A stretch of 64,000 nucleotides of DNA from Zavarzinella formosa DSM 19928 (GCF_000255705.1 NZ_JH636439.1:534440-598439); one strand, 5' to 3'; numbered from the stretch's first letter, positions 8,661-17,966 are shown. Numbers and translations are program-made. Notes: generated by a model not told the origin, from the letters alone.

Positions 8661-9803
8661 TTATTTGATGCCAAGAATCGACAACGCTTCCCGAACTTGT
8701 TCATGGCCGCGTTTCAAGAGGAAGTTCGGATCGCGGCCGTGGCTCTTTTGGCCCAACACGAAATAGCCCGGCTCAGGGTGACGGATCATTCCACCGGTAA
8801 ATTCGCCGACATGGAGTTCCCGAGTCAGCAGATGATCCGGGAGATGGCCGACGTTGCCGATTACCCGATCCACTTCCCACACCATCGGCTTGCCGTTGCA
8901 TTTGGCCGTCACGCGGAAGCCTTTGTCGGGGCCGTGTGAAATCACTTCCTCCACCAAGGCCAAGGCTTGGTGTTCGAGGTTGCCGTCGCCGCGCGTGGCG
9001 AGGTTGTTGGCCCGTGCGGCAAGCCGTTCCCTCTCGCGGTAAGCGTCGGCCGCGTTGCGGGGCATCGGGGTCGATTTGGCGCTTCGCGTCAGCCAGATCA
9101 CCCATGTCGCGGAATTCTGTTCCGCCAACTGGGCGAGATTGCAAACAGTTGTCGCCGCCGAATAACCCCCGCCGATGACGAGGACGCTTTTGCCTGAGTA
9201 ATGAGCCTTCTTGCTGCCCAAGATATCGTCGAGGCCATACGCAATTTGCTTTTCGGCCGCGATCTCGCCGAGGGCCGGGATGCCGCCGTTGCCGATCCAG
9301 GCATGCCGGGAATAGGTGCCGGTGCAATCGAGAATGACATCCGCTTCTTCAATTCGCTCCGCGTTTTTGTCGTCGCGCAGCAACAGTCGAAACGGGGAGG
9401 CCGCCCGTTTCGGATCGGTCACGGAGTCGATTCTCCATTGCCCCGAACGGCCGATGCCGACCACATGTGTCTTTGTTTTGAGGCATTCGCCAAGAAGCGA
9501 TGTCATGGCCAAAGGAAGCAGATATGCTTCGCGGAAATCGTTCCCGGTCAACAGATCGGCCGGCGCCGGGAGTTTGTGTTGGGGATGCTCCCGCTTGATT
9601 GTTTCCAATCCCAACGGGGTGACATTGTTGCCGAACGGGGAGAAGAGTCGAACGTGTCCCCAAGAGTGAATATGTTCGGCAATGTCCCCTTTTTCGTAGA
9701 TCGCGGCGGGGTGTCCGGCTTGCCGGACGGCCAGAGCGGCCTCCAACCCGATGGGACCGGCCCCGAGAATGGCAATCCGTGCTTTTTCGGAGGATTTCGC
9801 CAT
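8661..9803 (-). CDS. FAD-dependent NAD(P)-binding oxidoreductase
   Basis: The 380-residue protein opens with a Rossmann FAD-binding motif GAGPIG (residues 14-19) and has a second dinucleotide motif, IGGGYSAA, in the middle. This two-domain layout is that of flavin monooxygenases and pyridine-nucleotide oxidoreductases. The segment EHIHSWGHVRLFSP after the first motif is typical of the FMO-like group. The start MAKSSEKA at 9803 puts the FAD motif at the usual distance; the frame is open to 9854. It sits between fhcC upstream and the PLP enzyme downstream on the same strand. The substrate cannot be assigned. Confidence 0.78.
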   Translation of the reverse strand: MAKSSEKARIAILGAGPIGLEAALAVRQAGHPAAIYEKGDIAEHIHSWGHVRLFSPFGNNVTPLGLETIKREHPQHKLPAPADLLTGNDFREAYLLPLAMTSLLGECLKTKTHVVGIGRSGQWRIDSVTDPKRAASPFRLLLRDDKNAERIEEADVILDCTGTYSRHAWIGNGGIPALGEIAAEKQIAYGLDDILGSKKAHYSGKSVLVIGGGYSAATTVCNLAQLAEQNSATWVIWLTRSAKSTPMPRNAADAYRERERLAARANNLATRGDGNLEHQALALVEEVISHGPDKGFRVTAKCNGKPMVWEVDRVIGNVGHLPDHLLTRELHVGEFTGGMIRHPEPGYFVLGQKSHGRDPNFLLKRGHEQVREALSILGIK

Positions 9804-9869
9804 CACCAAACCTGATCCCGAACAACGGAAATGACACCGCAACGCACGAAACAATCCATTTTCAGGCGT

Positions 9870-10685
9870 TCATGTGGCCGAGGGAATGAGTAATTCTCCC
9901 AATCCAAGGGCCACCAGATCCCCGCGATGCCGACGTAACAGGCGATGTTCCAATCCGGCTTCGACCCGGAAATTTCGGGAACGAAGATACCGAATGGTCA
10001 TGGCCCAGATCGGCGGGCGGTATTCGCAATCATACCGGAAAGTGGCGGGGACTGTCACCTCACCGGAAAGTGACGCTAATGTTCCCCGCTTCATGCCCGC
10101 CCCCGGATGCGGGCCGCAGGTTCCGCCGATCACAATGGTCCCGGCGATCATTCCCGCCCCGATGAACGCGCCGCATGAGCCGCCAATGGCCATCAGACCC
10201 CGCCGCATGGCCGTGCCCGCTTCTGCGCCAACGTCCCGACTAATGAAGATCGTGCCGCCCCGCATGCCCTTCGTGCTGCCGCGATAAGCGGACCCGGCGT
10301 TGTCCCCTGCGTGACCGTCCACTTGAATCGTCCCGCCCCGCATCTCGGCCCCGAGCCAGTCCCCCGCATTGCCGCGAATGATTAATTCGCCGCCCCGCAT
10401 CTCGGCCCCGGCATGCAAGCCGACATGGCCTTCAACCGTCAACCGGCCGGAAGTCATTCCCCGGCCGATCAGCTTGAAGCGGGAAACATCTCCGGTGATG
10501 GTGATTTCCGCATCGTCGGCATGACCGGTGATTTCAAAGAGATCACCCCATCGCACCGTCTCCCGGCCAACCAAGGCAGGACGAAGGCCAATCTCCGAAG
10601 CGGACAGTCCCCGGAGCAAATCGGGAGCAAGCCCGTCTACTTCGACGGGCAGCGCAGACGAGAACTTGGCGCGAAGACACAGCAT
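9870..10685 (-). CDS. fhcC: formyltransferase/hydrolase complex subunit C (FwdC/FhcC-like)
   Basis: This 271-residue protein is dominated by glycine-rich repeats of a right-handed beta-helix (recurring AGAEMRGG and GxxGxxxG units), the GXGXG fold of formylmethanofuran dehydrogenase subunit C and of the C-terminus of glutamate synthase. The length fits stand-alone FhcC. In methylotrophs and planctomycetes the Fhc complex releases formate from formyl-methanofuran at the end of the tetrahydromethanopterin pathway of formaldehyde oxidation. The start at 10685 lies only 5 bp after the stop of the alcohol dehydrogenase gene, implying translational coupling. Genes for subunits A, B and D are not in the window, so this copy is separated from its usual partners. 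Confidence 0.75.
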   Translation of the reverse strand: MLCLRAKFSSALPVEVDGLAPDLLRGLSASEIGLRPALVGRETVRWGDLFEITGHADDAEITITGDVSRFKLIGRGMTSGRLTVEGHVGLHAGAEMRGGELIIRGNAGDWLGAEMRGGTIQVDGHAGDNAGSAYRGSTKGMRGGTIFISRDVGAEAGTAMRRGLMAIGGSCGAFIGAGMIAGTIVIGGTCGPHPGAGMKRGTLASLSGEVTVPATFRYDCEYRPPIWAMTIRYLRSRNFRVEAGLEHRLLRRHRGDLVALGLGELLIPSAT

Positions 10686-10690
10686 CGCGG

Positions 10691-11716
10691 TTATTGAACC
10701 TCGACGATGGCCTTGATGACGCCCGTTTCCGGCTTGGTGTAGCAAGGGAACACGTCGATCAATCCTTGGAACGGTGTGCGATGGGTGATCCAAGGCCGCG
10801 TGTCGATCTTGCCGGTTTCGATGAGGTCGATGATCCGGGTGAAGTCTTCCGGCATGGCGTTGCGGGAGGCGAATAGCGTCATTTCCCGGCGATGGAACAG
10901 CGGGTCCGAGAAGGAGACATCGTCCGTCACGATGCCGACGAACACCATTCGGCCGGTGAAGCCGACATACTTGAACGCATCGCACATCGACCGGGTGTTG
11001 CCCGTCGCGTCGATCACCACCGGGAACAGCGTCCCGTTGGTGACGGCCGACATTTCTTCCAATGCCTGCTCGACGGATTGCAATTGAATCGTGTGTTGCA
11101 CGCCCATCGTCTTCTTCGCAAACTCAAGTCGTTTGGCGTTGGTGTCCAAAACGGTGATCGGGGCGCCGGTGAGCTTGACGAATTCAATCACGGACAACCC
11201 GATGGGACCGGCCCCGACGACCAGCACCGGTTCGTCGGAAGTCGGCATCCCGCGATTGACGGCATGGCATCCAATGGCCAGCGTTTCCACCAACGCCAGT
11301 TGTTCCCACGCGAGCGACTTGGATGTGTGTAGTTTCCGGGCGGGCAAAACGAACTGCGGCCGAAGCCCGCCATCAACGTGTACGCCGAGAACCTGAAGGT
11401 TCTCGCAGCAATTCGGCCGGCCACGACCACAGGAAAAGCACTTGCCGCAATTCATGTACGGTTCGACGGAACACCGATCTCCGGCTTTCACGTTGGTCAC
11501 GCCGGACCCGACAGCCAGCACTTCCACGCCGAGTTCGTGCCCCGGAATGCGCGGGTAGCTGTAGAAGGGCATCTTGCCGAGATAGCCGCTGATGTCCGTC
11601 CCGCAGATGCCAACCCGGTGAACCTTCACCAGAGCCTCGCCGGGACCGGGGTTCGCGGCCGGGGGGATCGTGGTCAGGCGAAACTCACGGGGCTTGTCAA
11701 GCAGGATGGCTTCCAT
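10691..11716 (-). CDS. zinc-dependent medium-chain alcohol dehydrogenase
   Basis: The 341-residue protein is a medium-chain dehydrogenase/reductase. Catalytic-zinc ligands are Cys38 (GICGTD) and His60-Glu61 (PGHE); the structural zinc site is the four-cysteine lobe Cys90, Cys93, Cys96, Cys104. The nucleotide-binding motif is GAGPIG in the second half, followed by an acidic residue, which suggests NAD. The sequence is closest in style to sorbitol or threonine dehydrogenases. It is followed directly by fhcC, so a role in alcohol or aldehyde use tied to C1 oxidation is possible, but that is inference. Start at 11716 (MEAILLDKP). Confidence 0.88.
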   Translation of the reverse strand: MEAILLDKPREFRLTTIPPAANPGPGEALVKVHRVGICGTDISGYLGKMPFYSYPRIPGHELGVEVLAVGSGVTNVKAGDRCSVEPYMNCGKCFSCGRGRPNCCENLQVLGVHVDGGLRPQFVLPARKLHTSKSLAWEQLALVETLAIGCHAVNRGMPTSDEPVLVVGAGPIGLSVIEFVKLTGAPITVLDTNAKRLEFAKKTMGVQHTIQLQSVEQALEEMSAVTNGTLFPVVIDATGNTRSMCDAFKYVGFTGRMVFVGIVTDDVSFSDPLFHRREMTLFASRNAMPEDFTRIIDLIETGKIDTRPWITHRTPFQGLIDVFPCYTKPETGVIKAIVEVQ

Positions 11717-11738
11717 CGGAAAACCTTGGGGGGAGAGT

Positions 11739-11790
11739 GACGGATCGTTGGATATGGTTTAGCGTGGATGAAGAAGAACGACGATCCGTC
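11739..11790 (-). terminator. long-loop hairpin between ABC operon and alcohol dehydrogenase
   Basis: Perfect 10-bp inverted repeat GACGGATCGT / ACGATCCGTC with a 32-nt loop, starting one base after the ABC permease stop codon and ending 22 bp before the dehydrogenase start. No T run follows. It may terminate the ABC operon or serve as a control site for the downstream genes. Confidence 0.35.
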
Positions 11791-11791
11791 T

Positions 11792-12805
11792 TCAGTATTC
11801 GGCCTGACGGAATTCCCAAGCGGCGACGCCAAACATCCACCCCGAGAACAACAGGCAGGCCAGCACGGACAACGGAAGATTGATCCGGTTCTTCTTCCGA
11901 GCCGCTTCAAATTCGGGCACGCTTGCGGAGAAGGCTTGTGTGTCGAGTGCGTCGTCCAGGACGATGTTCAGGTCGCCGGGTTTGGGCAGCGCCCAATATC
12001 CGATGTCGAGCATCGCCAGCGAAGCCGGAGAAATTCCCTTTGGCTCGTTGGCGACCACCGCATGCCGGCCGAAGTTCATTCCCCAGCACAACACCCAGAA
12101 CAACAGTGTTCCGAACACGCACACAACGGTGCTGCGGGTCCAGACCGCCAGCATCACGGAAAAGCTGTAAAACACGGAAAAATGCAGCAGCAAAACGGGG
12201 ATCGCCAGCAGGTAGCGGATATCATAAACGCCCGTGGAAATGCCGAGGGCAAGCCAGGTGCCGACCACGAAAAAAGTAGTCTGAAACCCGACGAACACCA
12301 GCACGCCGATCACTTTGCCGAAAAGAAGGCTCCAGCGGGGCACCGGCTTGGCGATCAAGACGGTGACTTGTGTTGGATCAAGGAATGTGGGCAGAAATCC
12401 GGCTGTCCAGATGATCGTCAAGAAGATTCCGGCCGTCCCGGCGACCAGACCAGCCAGCCAAACTTGCAAGAACCGGACGGAGTCTTCCCGTCCCCGGTTG
12501 GTGGTGATGGTGAAGGCGCCGAAACCCAAGGAAAGCTCGTCCCCGCCCAACATGTCGAGACCCGCCGCCTTGAGACCCTCCTGGCCGAGTTTCTTCGCGA
12601 TCGGGTCATTGGCTGGCAAGCCCTGTTTCACTTCATCGGGGGCCGTCGGAAGTCGTTCGCCATCTTTCACGCCGACGCCGAGGCAAAACAGCATGCACAC
12701 CGTGCTGAGGGTGAGCATCACCCAGAACAGTTTGGAGGCAAACGATTGCCGGATGGTGATGCGGATGAGCCAGCCCGTGGCGAGCAGGGCATTCGAGAGA
12801 TTCAT
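11792..12805 (-). CDS. ABC-2-type transporter permease
   Basis: The 337-residue product is an integral membrane protein with about six hydrophobic segments and one long polar loop after the first segment (about residues 48-110), a layout usual for ABC-2 family exporter permeases. Its start codon overlaps the stop of the ATPase gene in an ATGA tetramer, so the two are one operon and presumably one complex. The transported substrate is unknown. Confidence 0.82.
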   Translation of the reverse strand: MNLSNALLATGWLIRITIRQSFASKLFWVMLTLSTVCMLFCLGVGVKDGERLPTAPDEVKQGLPANDPIAKKLGQEGLKAAGLDMLGGDELSLGFGAFTITTNRGREDSVRFLQVWLAGLVAGTAGIFLTIIWTAGFLPTFLDPTQVTVLIAKPVPRWSLLFGKVIGVLVFVGFQTTFFVVGTWLALGISTGVYDIRYLLAIPVLLLHFSVFYSFSVMLAVWTRSTVVCVFGTLLFWVLCWGMNFGRHAVVANEPKGISPASLAMLDIGYWALPKPGDLNIVLDDALDTQAFSASVPEFEAARKKNRINLPLSVLACLLFSGWMFGVAAWEFRQAEY

Positions 12806-13560
12806 GATCCCCTCCCTTCATAGAGAGGCCGGAGAACGGATTCGAGAGAACGGGGCTGCCGGGTTTTCGGATCGGTGAGCAAATCGCTGATGGCCGCCTC
12901 CCGGACAAGTTTCCCGCCGACGACGACACCCACATGGTCGCAGGTTTGCTCCACCTCAGTCAGCACATGGGAAACAAGAATCACTGACTTGCCGCGAGTT
13001 TTGCGTTCGGCGATGATTTCCCGCAACATGGCTCGGCCGATCAAATCCAGCCCTTCGGTGGGTTCGTCCAGAATGAGCAAATCGGGGTCGTTCAACAGGG
13101 CTTGGGCAAGGCCGAGCCGTTGCACCATCCCCTTGCTGAACCGGGAAATCGGTTCCTCGGCCCGGTCGGCCAACCCGACGTGATTGAGCAATTCATCAAC
13201 CCGTTTCGGAATCACATCGGACTTCATCAGCGTGAGGGAGGCATAAAACCGAAGCAATTCACGGGCGGGCAAATAGCGGGGAAAATGTTGGTTTTCGTGC
13301 ATGTAACCGACACGGGCCAGCGTGCGACGGTCGGAGGCCGGTTGCCCCAGTCGCTGAATGGCGCCGCCGGTCGGGCGACTCAGTCCCAAGAGCAGTTTGA
13401 CAAGGGTGGTCTTGCCGGCCCGGTTTGGCCCCAGAAGAGCGTAGACGGACCCGGCGGGGATTTTAAGGCTGACGGATTCGAGTGCTTTGGTGCCCGAACG
13501 GCCGAACAAGCCGGATTTGTAAGTCTTCGAGACATTGTCGTAGGTCGCGACGAGGGACAT
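12802..13560 (-). CDS. ABC transporter ATP-binding protein
   Basis: This 252-residue nucleotide-binding protein has Walker A GPNRAGKTT (the usual Gly after Asn is Arg), a signature reading SRFSKGM, Walker B LLILDEPTEGLD and a switch histidine in VSHVLTE. The LDEPTEGLD form is typical of ABC-2 exporter ATPases. It overlaps the permease gene by 4 bp and powers that permease. Start at 13560 (MSLVATYD). Confidence 0.92.
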   Translation of the reverse strand: MSLVATYDNVSKTYKSGLFGRSGTKALESVSLKIPAGSVYALLGPNRAGKTTLVKLLLGLSRPTGGAIQRLGQPASDRRTLARVGYMHENQHFPRYLPARELLRFYASLTLMKSDVIPKRVDELLNHVGLADRAEEPISRFSKGMVQRLGLAQALLNDPDLLILDEPTEGLDLIGRAMLREIIAERKTRGKSVILVSHVLTEVEQTCDHVGVVVGGKLVREAAISDLLTDPKTRQPRSLESVLRPLYEGRGS

Positions 13561-13601
13561 GACGGACCCGGAATGCCTGGGATCGGAAAAGGCGATGTGG
13601 T

Positions 13602-13647
13602 CAAAATAGAGGCCGGCTTGGGAACCCGCAAGTTCACCAAGCCGGCC
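13602..13647 (-). terminator. Rho-independent-like terminator after the tad genes
   Basis: An 11-bp perfect stem GGCCGGCTTGG / CCAAGCCGGCC with a 15-nt loop is followed on the minus strand by TCTATTTT. It lies 48 bp after the stop of the TadG-like gene and just before the ABC ATPase gene, and would separate the two transcription units. Confidence 0.55.
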
Positions 13648-13695
13648 ACGAGAATCAGATTGTCGGCCGGGATTGCCCGACCGGTACAGTCCGCA

Positions 13696-16458
13696 CTACT
13701 GGACGAGGGCGACTTGGACGCCCCCTTGCATAATCCGTTCCAACGCCTGCCTCAGACTGCTGATCCGAGCGGTTGAAGTACCTGTGATGATCTTATAACT
13801 GTCGATGGATGTCGCCCCCGCCGGAGAAGTACCCCCGGCGATTTGAACGTTTCTCAGGAATTCCAACGCTCGCGTTTTCATGTTTGAAACAGTGCTGGCT
13901 TCAAAAAGCTGCCCGAAAGCGATCGTATGCACATAAGCCGGGCTACGTGTCGTGGAAAAACCCGGGCTTGTCTGTGAGTAATAGTTCGTTGGCGCATTGG
14001 CCGTTGGGAGACCGCTGAGGTTTGAATACGCCGGGAATGTCGGCCAAGGCTTCGAGCCCGCGCTGTCCTGTGTGATCAAATAAGCCAAGGTGATGGCCGC
14101 GTTCATCGCGCTCGGCGTGCCGTTTGAACTCCCCACGTCAGAAATGCTTGTCCACTGTTTTGTGCCCCCGCCACCACTGATGGTCGAGAGTGTGCCGGAG
14201 GCGTTTGCATTAGCCACGCCGTCTGTCTCGAGGATCACGATCTTTGAAGCACCCTTGCGGCCGGTGTAGCCACCGTTCCAATTAAATTGGTTGTAGGCAA
14301 CCATCAAACCCATCGCTGTATCTGTGCCACCGTCGGCCAGAGGAATGTCGGCTTGATAGTTGAACGGACTAAATCCACTGGGAACGGATGCACTAATGGA
14401 AGCCGTGGTATAAGGCTTCTTTTCGCTGGTCACCGTTCCAAGCGAATTAATTAACGAATATGGGTAATAGAGACAGTTCTGCATCGTTGTGTAGTTTTTG
14501 CTCATGGAAACGCGGGCGGTGTTCCAAGCGTTAAAGTTTGAGAAGAACGTGAGGGCCGCCAAATCGTTGGGATGGTTGTTTTGAATGTCCGTCATGGCTG
14601 ATCGAATACCAGCCTTCATTTGCCAGCAATGCGCCTCGGAAGTGGTTCCCGCGTTCCAGTTGTAAGACTGATTTTGGGAATCGAGACTGATGAACCCCAG
14701 CATGGTCAGCGGACCAAACCACAAGTGGGCGCACGGGTGAACAGGCACGTCTTGATAGTGCATGTAAGGCTTCGTGGTTCCGGTCAGAGAGGCCTTGGGC
14801 GTGATCTTGACCGTGCCGAACGTGTTGCCGCCATAAGAGTTATCGGTGTCGTTGCCATTGAGGGTTTGAGCACGGTTGTGCTGGCCGCAACCAATCACAA
14901 AGTCGATGTATTCTTTCCAAAAACGTTGCTCATCCGTCGCGGAACTGCCGACCAATCCTGTCTTCCAGTCCATCGGAATGGAATCCGGAATGGCGCTGTA
15001 GTACAGCACCCGACCGGCCCGAAGCGAGGGCGGGAGGGTTTGGGGGCCGTTTTTGAGCCACTTCAGGATCGCGTCGTAGTGAGGAATATATCGGATCGGC
15101 GAAGCACCAAGGTTCTGAGACTGAAACAATCCGGTGCTGGTGCTATACAAGACCGAATTGTCATCCATGACAGCGCCCTTGGTTCCCGAACTCGCGCTCG
15201 GGTATAGGAAAAACCGTTTGCGCCAGTCGCACATCCAACGACCCGAAGTGTCTTGGGCCGAATTGGTCGTGGAGATATTCGTCGGGTCGGCAGACGAATT
15301 ATAGCGGGGGTCCGGCGGCCACATATAGAAGGTTTTGCCATAGTAACCCGGCCCCATCGAATAACCGGAGAATGCTCCGTTATCCCATGTAATAGAGGCC
15401 GAATCGTATCCATTGGTTTCCCAAGTGTTGTCTCGAGTCGACGTGTTGATCGACGTGCCGGAGGCGAACACCAAGTCAGCCGCAGTTTTGGCATATTGAG
15501 CGATTGTCGGGTTCGTTGTCGAAACACCGTAGTTTAACGGCCAGCGATCACCGACATATCCACTGGCGTACTGGCTGTTCCAAGTGGCCGGCGCGGGAGT
15601 GCATACCGGGGTGTTGGAGATATTGAAACTCGCGGCGGTCAAATCACCGCCATAAACAAAGGCATTCGGCCCGCCTACGGCGGCCGTAGTCTGGAAACAG
15701 TTGACAATGGGCGGCCCGCTGGCGGTCTCAATCGTCAGGTTGTTGGCGGCATGAGTTTCCCCGCCGCTGTCAACATAGTCATCGACCCGGTGCATGGGAT
15801 TGGGGTTTCCGGCCGTGGCCAGCGGGTAAAGCTTCCACGGACCAAATTGCGGGAAGCGCGGGTCCGGGTTCAATGTTCCCGTGATTGGAGTGGTGCCGGT
15901 GATGTTTGACGGGTAGTTATACTCGCTCGAAAATTTCATCGATCCGGAGAAATCGAGCACAATACACAAATCACGAGGTCGGTGGACCGCCGTGGCTTGC
16001 GCATTGACCTGCATGGCGTTCACCCCCATCACCCGGCCAAAATAAGTTGGTTGCGAAGTTTGAATCTGCACCTGCATCACCCCATAAGCCTCGTTCGTGC
16101 CGGGAGGGGTGCTGAAGTCGGCCGTGAAGCGGGAGGCCGTGGTGTCGTAGCGGTACACACCCGACGTCACTGCGGAAATTTGCCCGGTGGTGAATTGTGA
16201 AGTCAGTATGTAGTTGTTGGTGATCGCCTGGCGTGCCTCGGCTTCCGCAGCGGTTCTGTTATTGCCGCTTTGGCCGTTGAGGGTTCTTGCCCCGGCGAGC
16301 GCGCCAATGTCGGCAGTGGATTGTGCCTGTGTTCTCGCCACGGCCATCATGCCGATGTCGATGGCCAAGGCCACAAATGACAGCAATGCGACGAGGCAAA
16401 CCGTCACAAGTGGAAGCACGGCCGCTTCCCGGCGTCGAACGGATGACGATGTTCGCAT
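13696..16458 (-). CDS. TadG-like protein with a split vWA domain
   Basis: This 920-residue protein begins with Arg-rich residues, one membrane segment (about 13-35) and the Tad_N-like stretch AQSTADIGALAGA, which marks TadG-type secreted pilus-assembly proteins. The metal-binding DxSxS motif of a von Willebrand A domain is at 169-173. The matching Thr (GGTDT) comes only at 712, and the next acidic motif (ETDG) about 740, so about 540 residues rich in Ser, Thr, Asn and Tyr are inserted in the domain. It is the last of three tad-like genes and has a good Shine-Dalgarno, GGGGAG. Likely function: surface or periplasmic pilus assembly or adhesion. Confidence 0.82.
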   Translation of the reverse strand: MRTSSSVRRREAAVLPLVTVCLVALLSFVALAIDIGMMAVARTQAQSTADIGALAGARTLNGQSGNNRTAAEAEARQAITNNYILTSQFTTGQISAVTSGVYRYDTTASRFTADFSTPPGTNEAYGVMQVQIQTSQPTYFGRVMGVNAMQVNAQATAVHRPRDLCIVLDFSGSMKFSSEYNYPSNITGTTPITGTLNPDPRFPQFGPWKLYPLATAGNPNPMHRVDDYVDSGGETHAANNLTIETASGPPIVNCFQTTAAVGGPNAFVYGGDLTAASFNISNTPVCTPAPATWNSQYASGYVGDRWPLNYGVSTTNPTIAQYAKTAADLVFASGTSINTSTRDNTWETNGYDSASITWDNGAFSGYSMGPGYYGKTFYMWPPDPRYNSSADPTNISTTNSAQDTSGRWMCDWRKRFFLYPSASSGTKGAVMDDNSVLYSTSTGLFQSQNLGASPIRYIPHYDAILKWLKNGPQTLPPSLRAGRVLYYSAIPDSIPMDWKTGLVGSSATDEQRFWKEYIDFVIGCGQHNRAQTLNGNDTDNSYGGNTFGTVKITPKASLTGTTKPYMHYQDVPVHPCAHLWFGPLTMLGFISLDSQNQSYNWNAGTTSEAHCWQMKAGIRSAMTDIQNNHPNDLAALTFFSNFNAWNTARVSMSKNYTTMQNCLYYPYSLINSLGTVTSEKKPYTTASISASVPSGFSPFNYQADIPLADGGTDTAMGLMVAYNQFNWNGGYTGRKGASKIVILETDGVANANASGTLSTISGGGGTKQWTSISDVGSSNGTPSAMNAAITLAYLITQDSAGSKPWPTFPAYSNLSGLPTANAPTNYYSQTSPGFSTTRSPAYVHTIAFGQLFEASTVSNMKTRALEFLRNVQIAGGTSPAGATSIDSYKIITGTSTARISSLRQALERIMQGGVQVALVQ

Positions 16459-16503
16459 GTTTCTCCCCGCTTCGGAAAATTTATCGGGAGGGTGATGAAG
16501 GAG

Positions 16504-17034
16504 TTAGTTTGCTTCGCTTCCCATCAACACATTCACCGTAAAGGGAACGGATGAGTTGAGACCGATCAAATTGGGAACCACCGGCCTGTAGGTGCCCGTG
16601 ACTTGCACACAAATCTTCTGAGAAAACGCGGCCGTCGTCCAATCCGGTTTTCCAGCAGCCGTCAGATTCGGCGGAGAGGCGAAGAAATCCGTGTCCGAAA
16701 CGGCGAACACATTGCATGTCCAACCGGTAATGTTGCCTTCCATTCCGCACATGCCTGTCCCGTATCGGTTTGAATTGAACATCCCCGTCCGCCAGACGGT
16801 TTGCACATCGGATGCGGAAATGGTTGTCGGTTCGCCGCTCATGGTCCCGCCACCGGTGTGGACGACGGCAAACCGGCACGCATCGCGGGCGGCGTTTGTG
16901 GTCAGGTGATAGACGAACAAAAACCGGCCATACTCAAAGATGCCAAACAGCATCATGAAGAGCATGATGGCGACGAGACTAAATTCGACAGTCGTCGCCC
17001 CTTCACGGCGGGCTTTCTTGGATTGAAGCAGCAT
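16504..17034 (-). CDS. TadE-like pseudopilin
   Basis: The 176-residue protein has a short positively charged leader, RREGATTVEFSLVA, then one hydrophobic helix and NAARDACR, the TadE family hallmark. Such minor pseudopilins are cleaved before the hydrophobic stretch and take part in Flp/Tad pilus assembly or secretion. It lies between a second TadE-like gene upstream and the TadG-like gene downstream with spacings of about 25 and 45 bp, so the three form an operon. The C-terminal half has three cysteines that could form disulfides outside the cytoplasm. Confidence 0.85.
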   Translation of the reverse strand: MLLQSKKARREGATTVEFSLVAIMLFMMLFGIFEYGRFLFVYHLTTNAARDACRFAVVHTGGGTMSGEPTTISASDVQTVWRTGMFNSNRYGTGMCGMEGNITGWTCNVFAVSDTDFFASPPNLTAAGKPDWTTAAFSQKICVQVTGTYRPVVPNLIGLNSSVPFTVNVLMGSEAN

Positions 17035-17058
17035 GGAATCGCCTTCCTCAAACGTTGT

Positions 17059-17595
17059 TCAGGGGGACCATCCTGGAAGGGTCGTATTCAGCGTAAACGG
17101 GTCGTCCACCAAGCACTGCCAATAGGCTTCCGCCGTCAGGGTGGTTGGATTAATCAGTGTCAGGCTGGTCCAGCGCACATTGGCGTAGGGAATCTGAATC
17201 CGGATGCGGAACTGCTGGTTCTTGACCCCGGTGTAAGGGTCCGCCGAAGTGTTCCCCATGCCGGCGCCCTCCAAAAACTCCACTTGAGTCACCAAGCCTG
17301 TCAGATTGGTGATTCCGGCCGCCTGGAGGTATCCTCGAATCGAGGCGTCAATGTTGGGGGTTCCGGTGTTGTATTTGATTTGCGTATACGCGCCGGTGGT
17401 GTTGACGATGTTCGCCTGGGCCGCCAGACGGGCGGCATCACGCGCGGCGTTGTTCAGAATGATCTGAACATTGATGATTCGTCCAAGTTCCCAAATGCCG
17501 ACCAGCAGCAGCAGCAGAAACGGCACGACGATGGCGAATTCAACGGCCGCCACGCCACGCCGCTCGGTTCTTGATCGTCCGCGGATGATTCGCAT
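17059..17595 (-). CDS. TadE-like pseudopilin
   Basis: This 178-residue protein has the leader RRGVAAVEFAIVV, a single hydrophobic helix at about 17-37 and the motif NAARDAARLA. It resembles its downstream neighbour in layout but little in its C-terminal domain, so the pair are probably old paralogues with different roles. It is the first gene of the tad-like operon. No ATPase (TadA), platform or secretin gene is in this window, so those would be encoded elsewhere. Confidence 0.86.
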   Translation of the reverse strand: MRIIRGRSRTERRGVAAVEFAIVVPFLLLLLVGIWELGRIINVQIILNNAARDAARLAAQANIVNTTGAYTQIKYNTGTPNIDASIRGYLQAAGITNLTGLVTQVEFLEGAGMGNTSADPYTGVKNQQFRIRIQIPYANVRWTSLTLINPTTLTAEAYWQCLVDDPFTLNTTLPGWSP

Positions 17596-17966
17596 GGCCG
17601 CACGCTACCGGGTTTGAAACTGCCGTTTGAACGCTGGAACGGGTCGGCACGGGATGTGGACCGACTTCCAAACGTAGCGTAGAACAGATTTTTGCCACAA
17701 TCGGGGACATTTGGCATTTCCGGGACAGTTCCTTTCCCGTGTGAGATTCTTATCCCCTTCCTGATCGAAGAATTCGGCAAAAGCGTGAGAATCCGTTTCC
17801 CCGATTCGATCAGATTAACCGGACAGGAACCATCGCGACGCCTCGGGCCCCGGAAGCCCTCCCCGATTGCTTGTGCGTTTTTGGATAACCGCCCTATATT
17901 GATGAGTACCCACCGGAGAGGTGGGATGACACCTTTTTTGCCTTCCTTTTCGAGGGTCTCCAGGAA
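17596..17966. other. divergent promoter region between tadE and purF
   Basis: This 371-bp region lies between genes on opposite strands and should hold both promoters. On the plus strand a possible sigma70-like pair is TTGTGC at 17871-17876 and TATATT at 17895-17900 with an 18-bp spacer. No RNA gene, riboswitch fold or further coding sequence was recognised. Confidence 0.5.
17871..17900 (+). promoter_or_regulatory. candidate purF promoter
   Basis: TTGTGC, an 18-bp spacer and TATATT (five of six matches to the -10 consensus) lie 67 bp before the purF start. The -35 match is weak, so this rests mostly on the -10 element. Confidence 0.3.

Noticed and set aside
11768-12823. 351-residue plus-strand frame, very rich in His, Gln and Asp
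   Set aside because: Mirror image of the ABC permease gene; hydrophobic helices on one strand give polar codons on the other.
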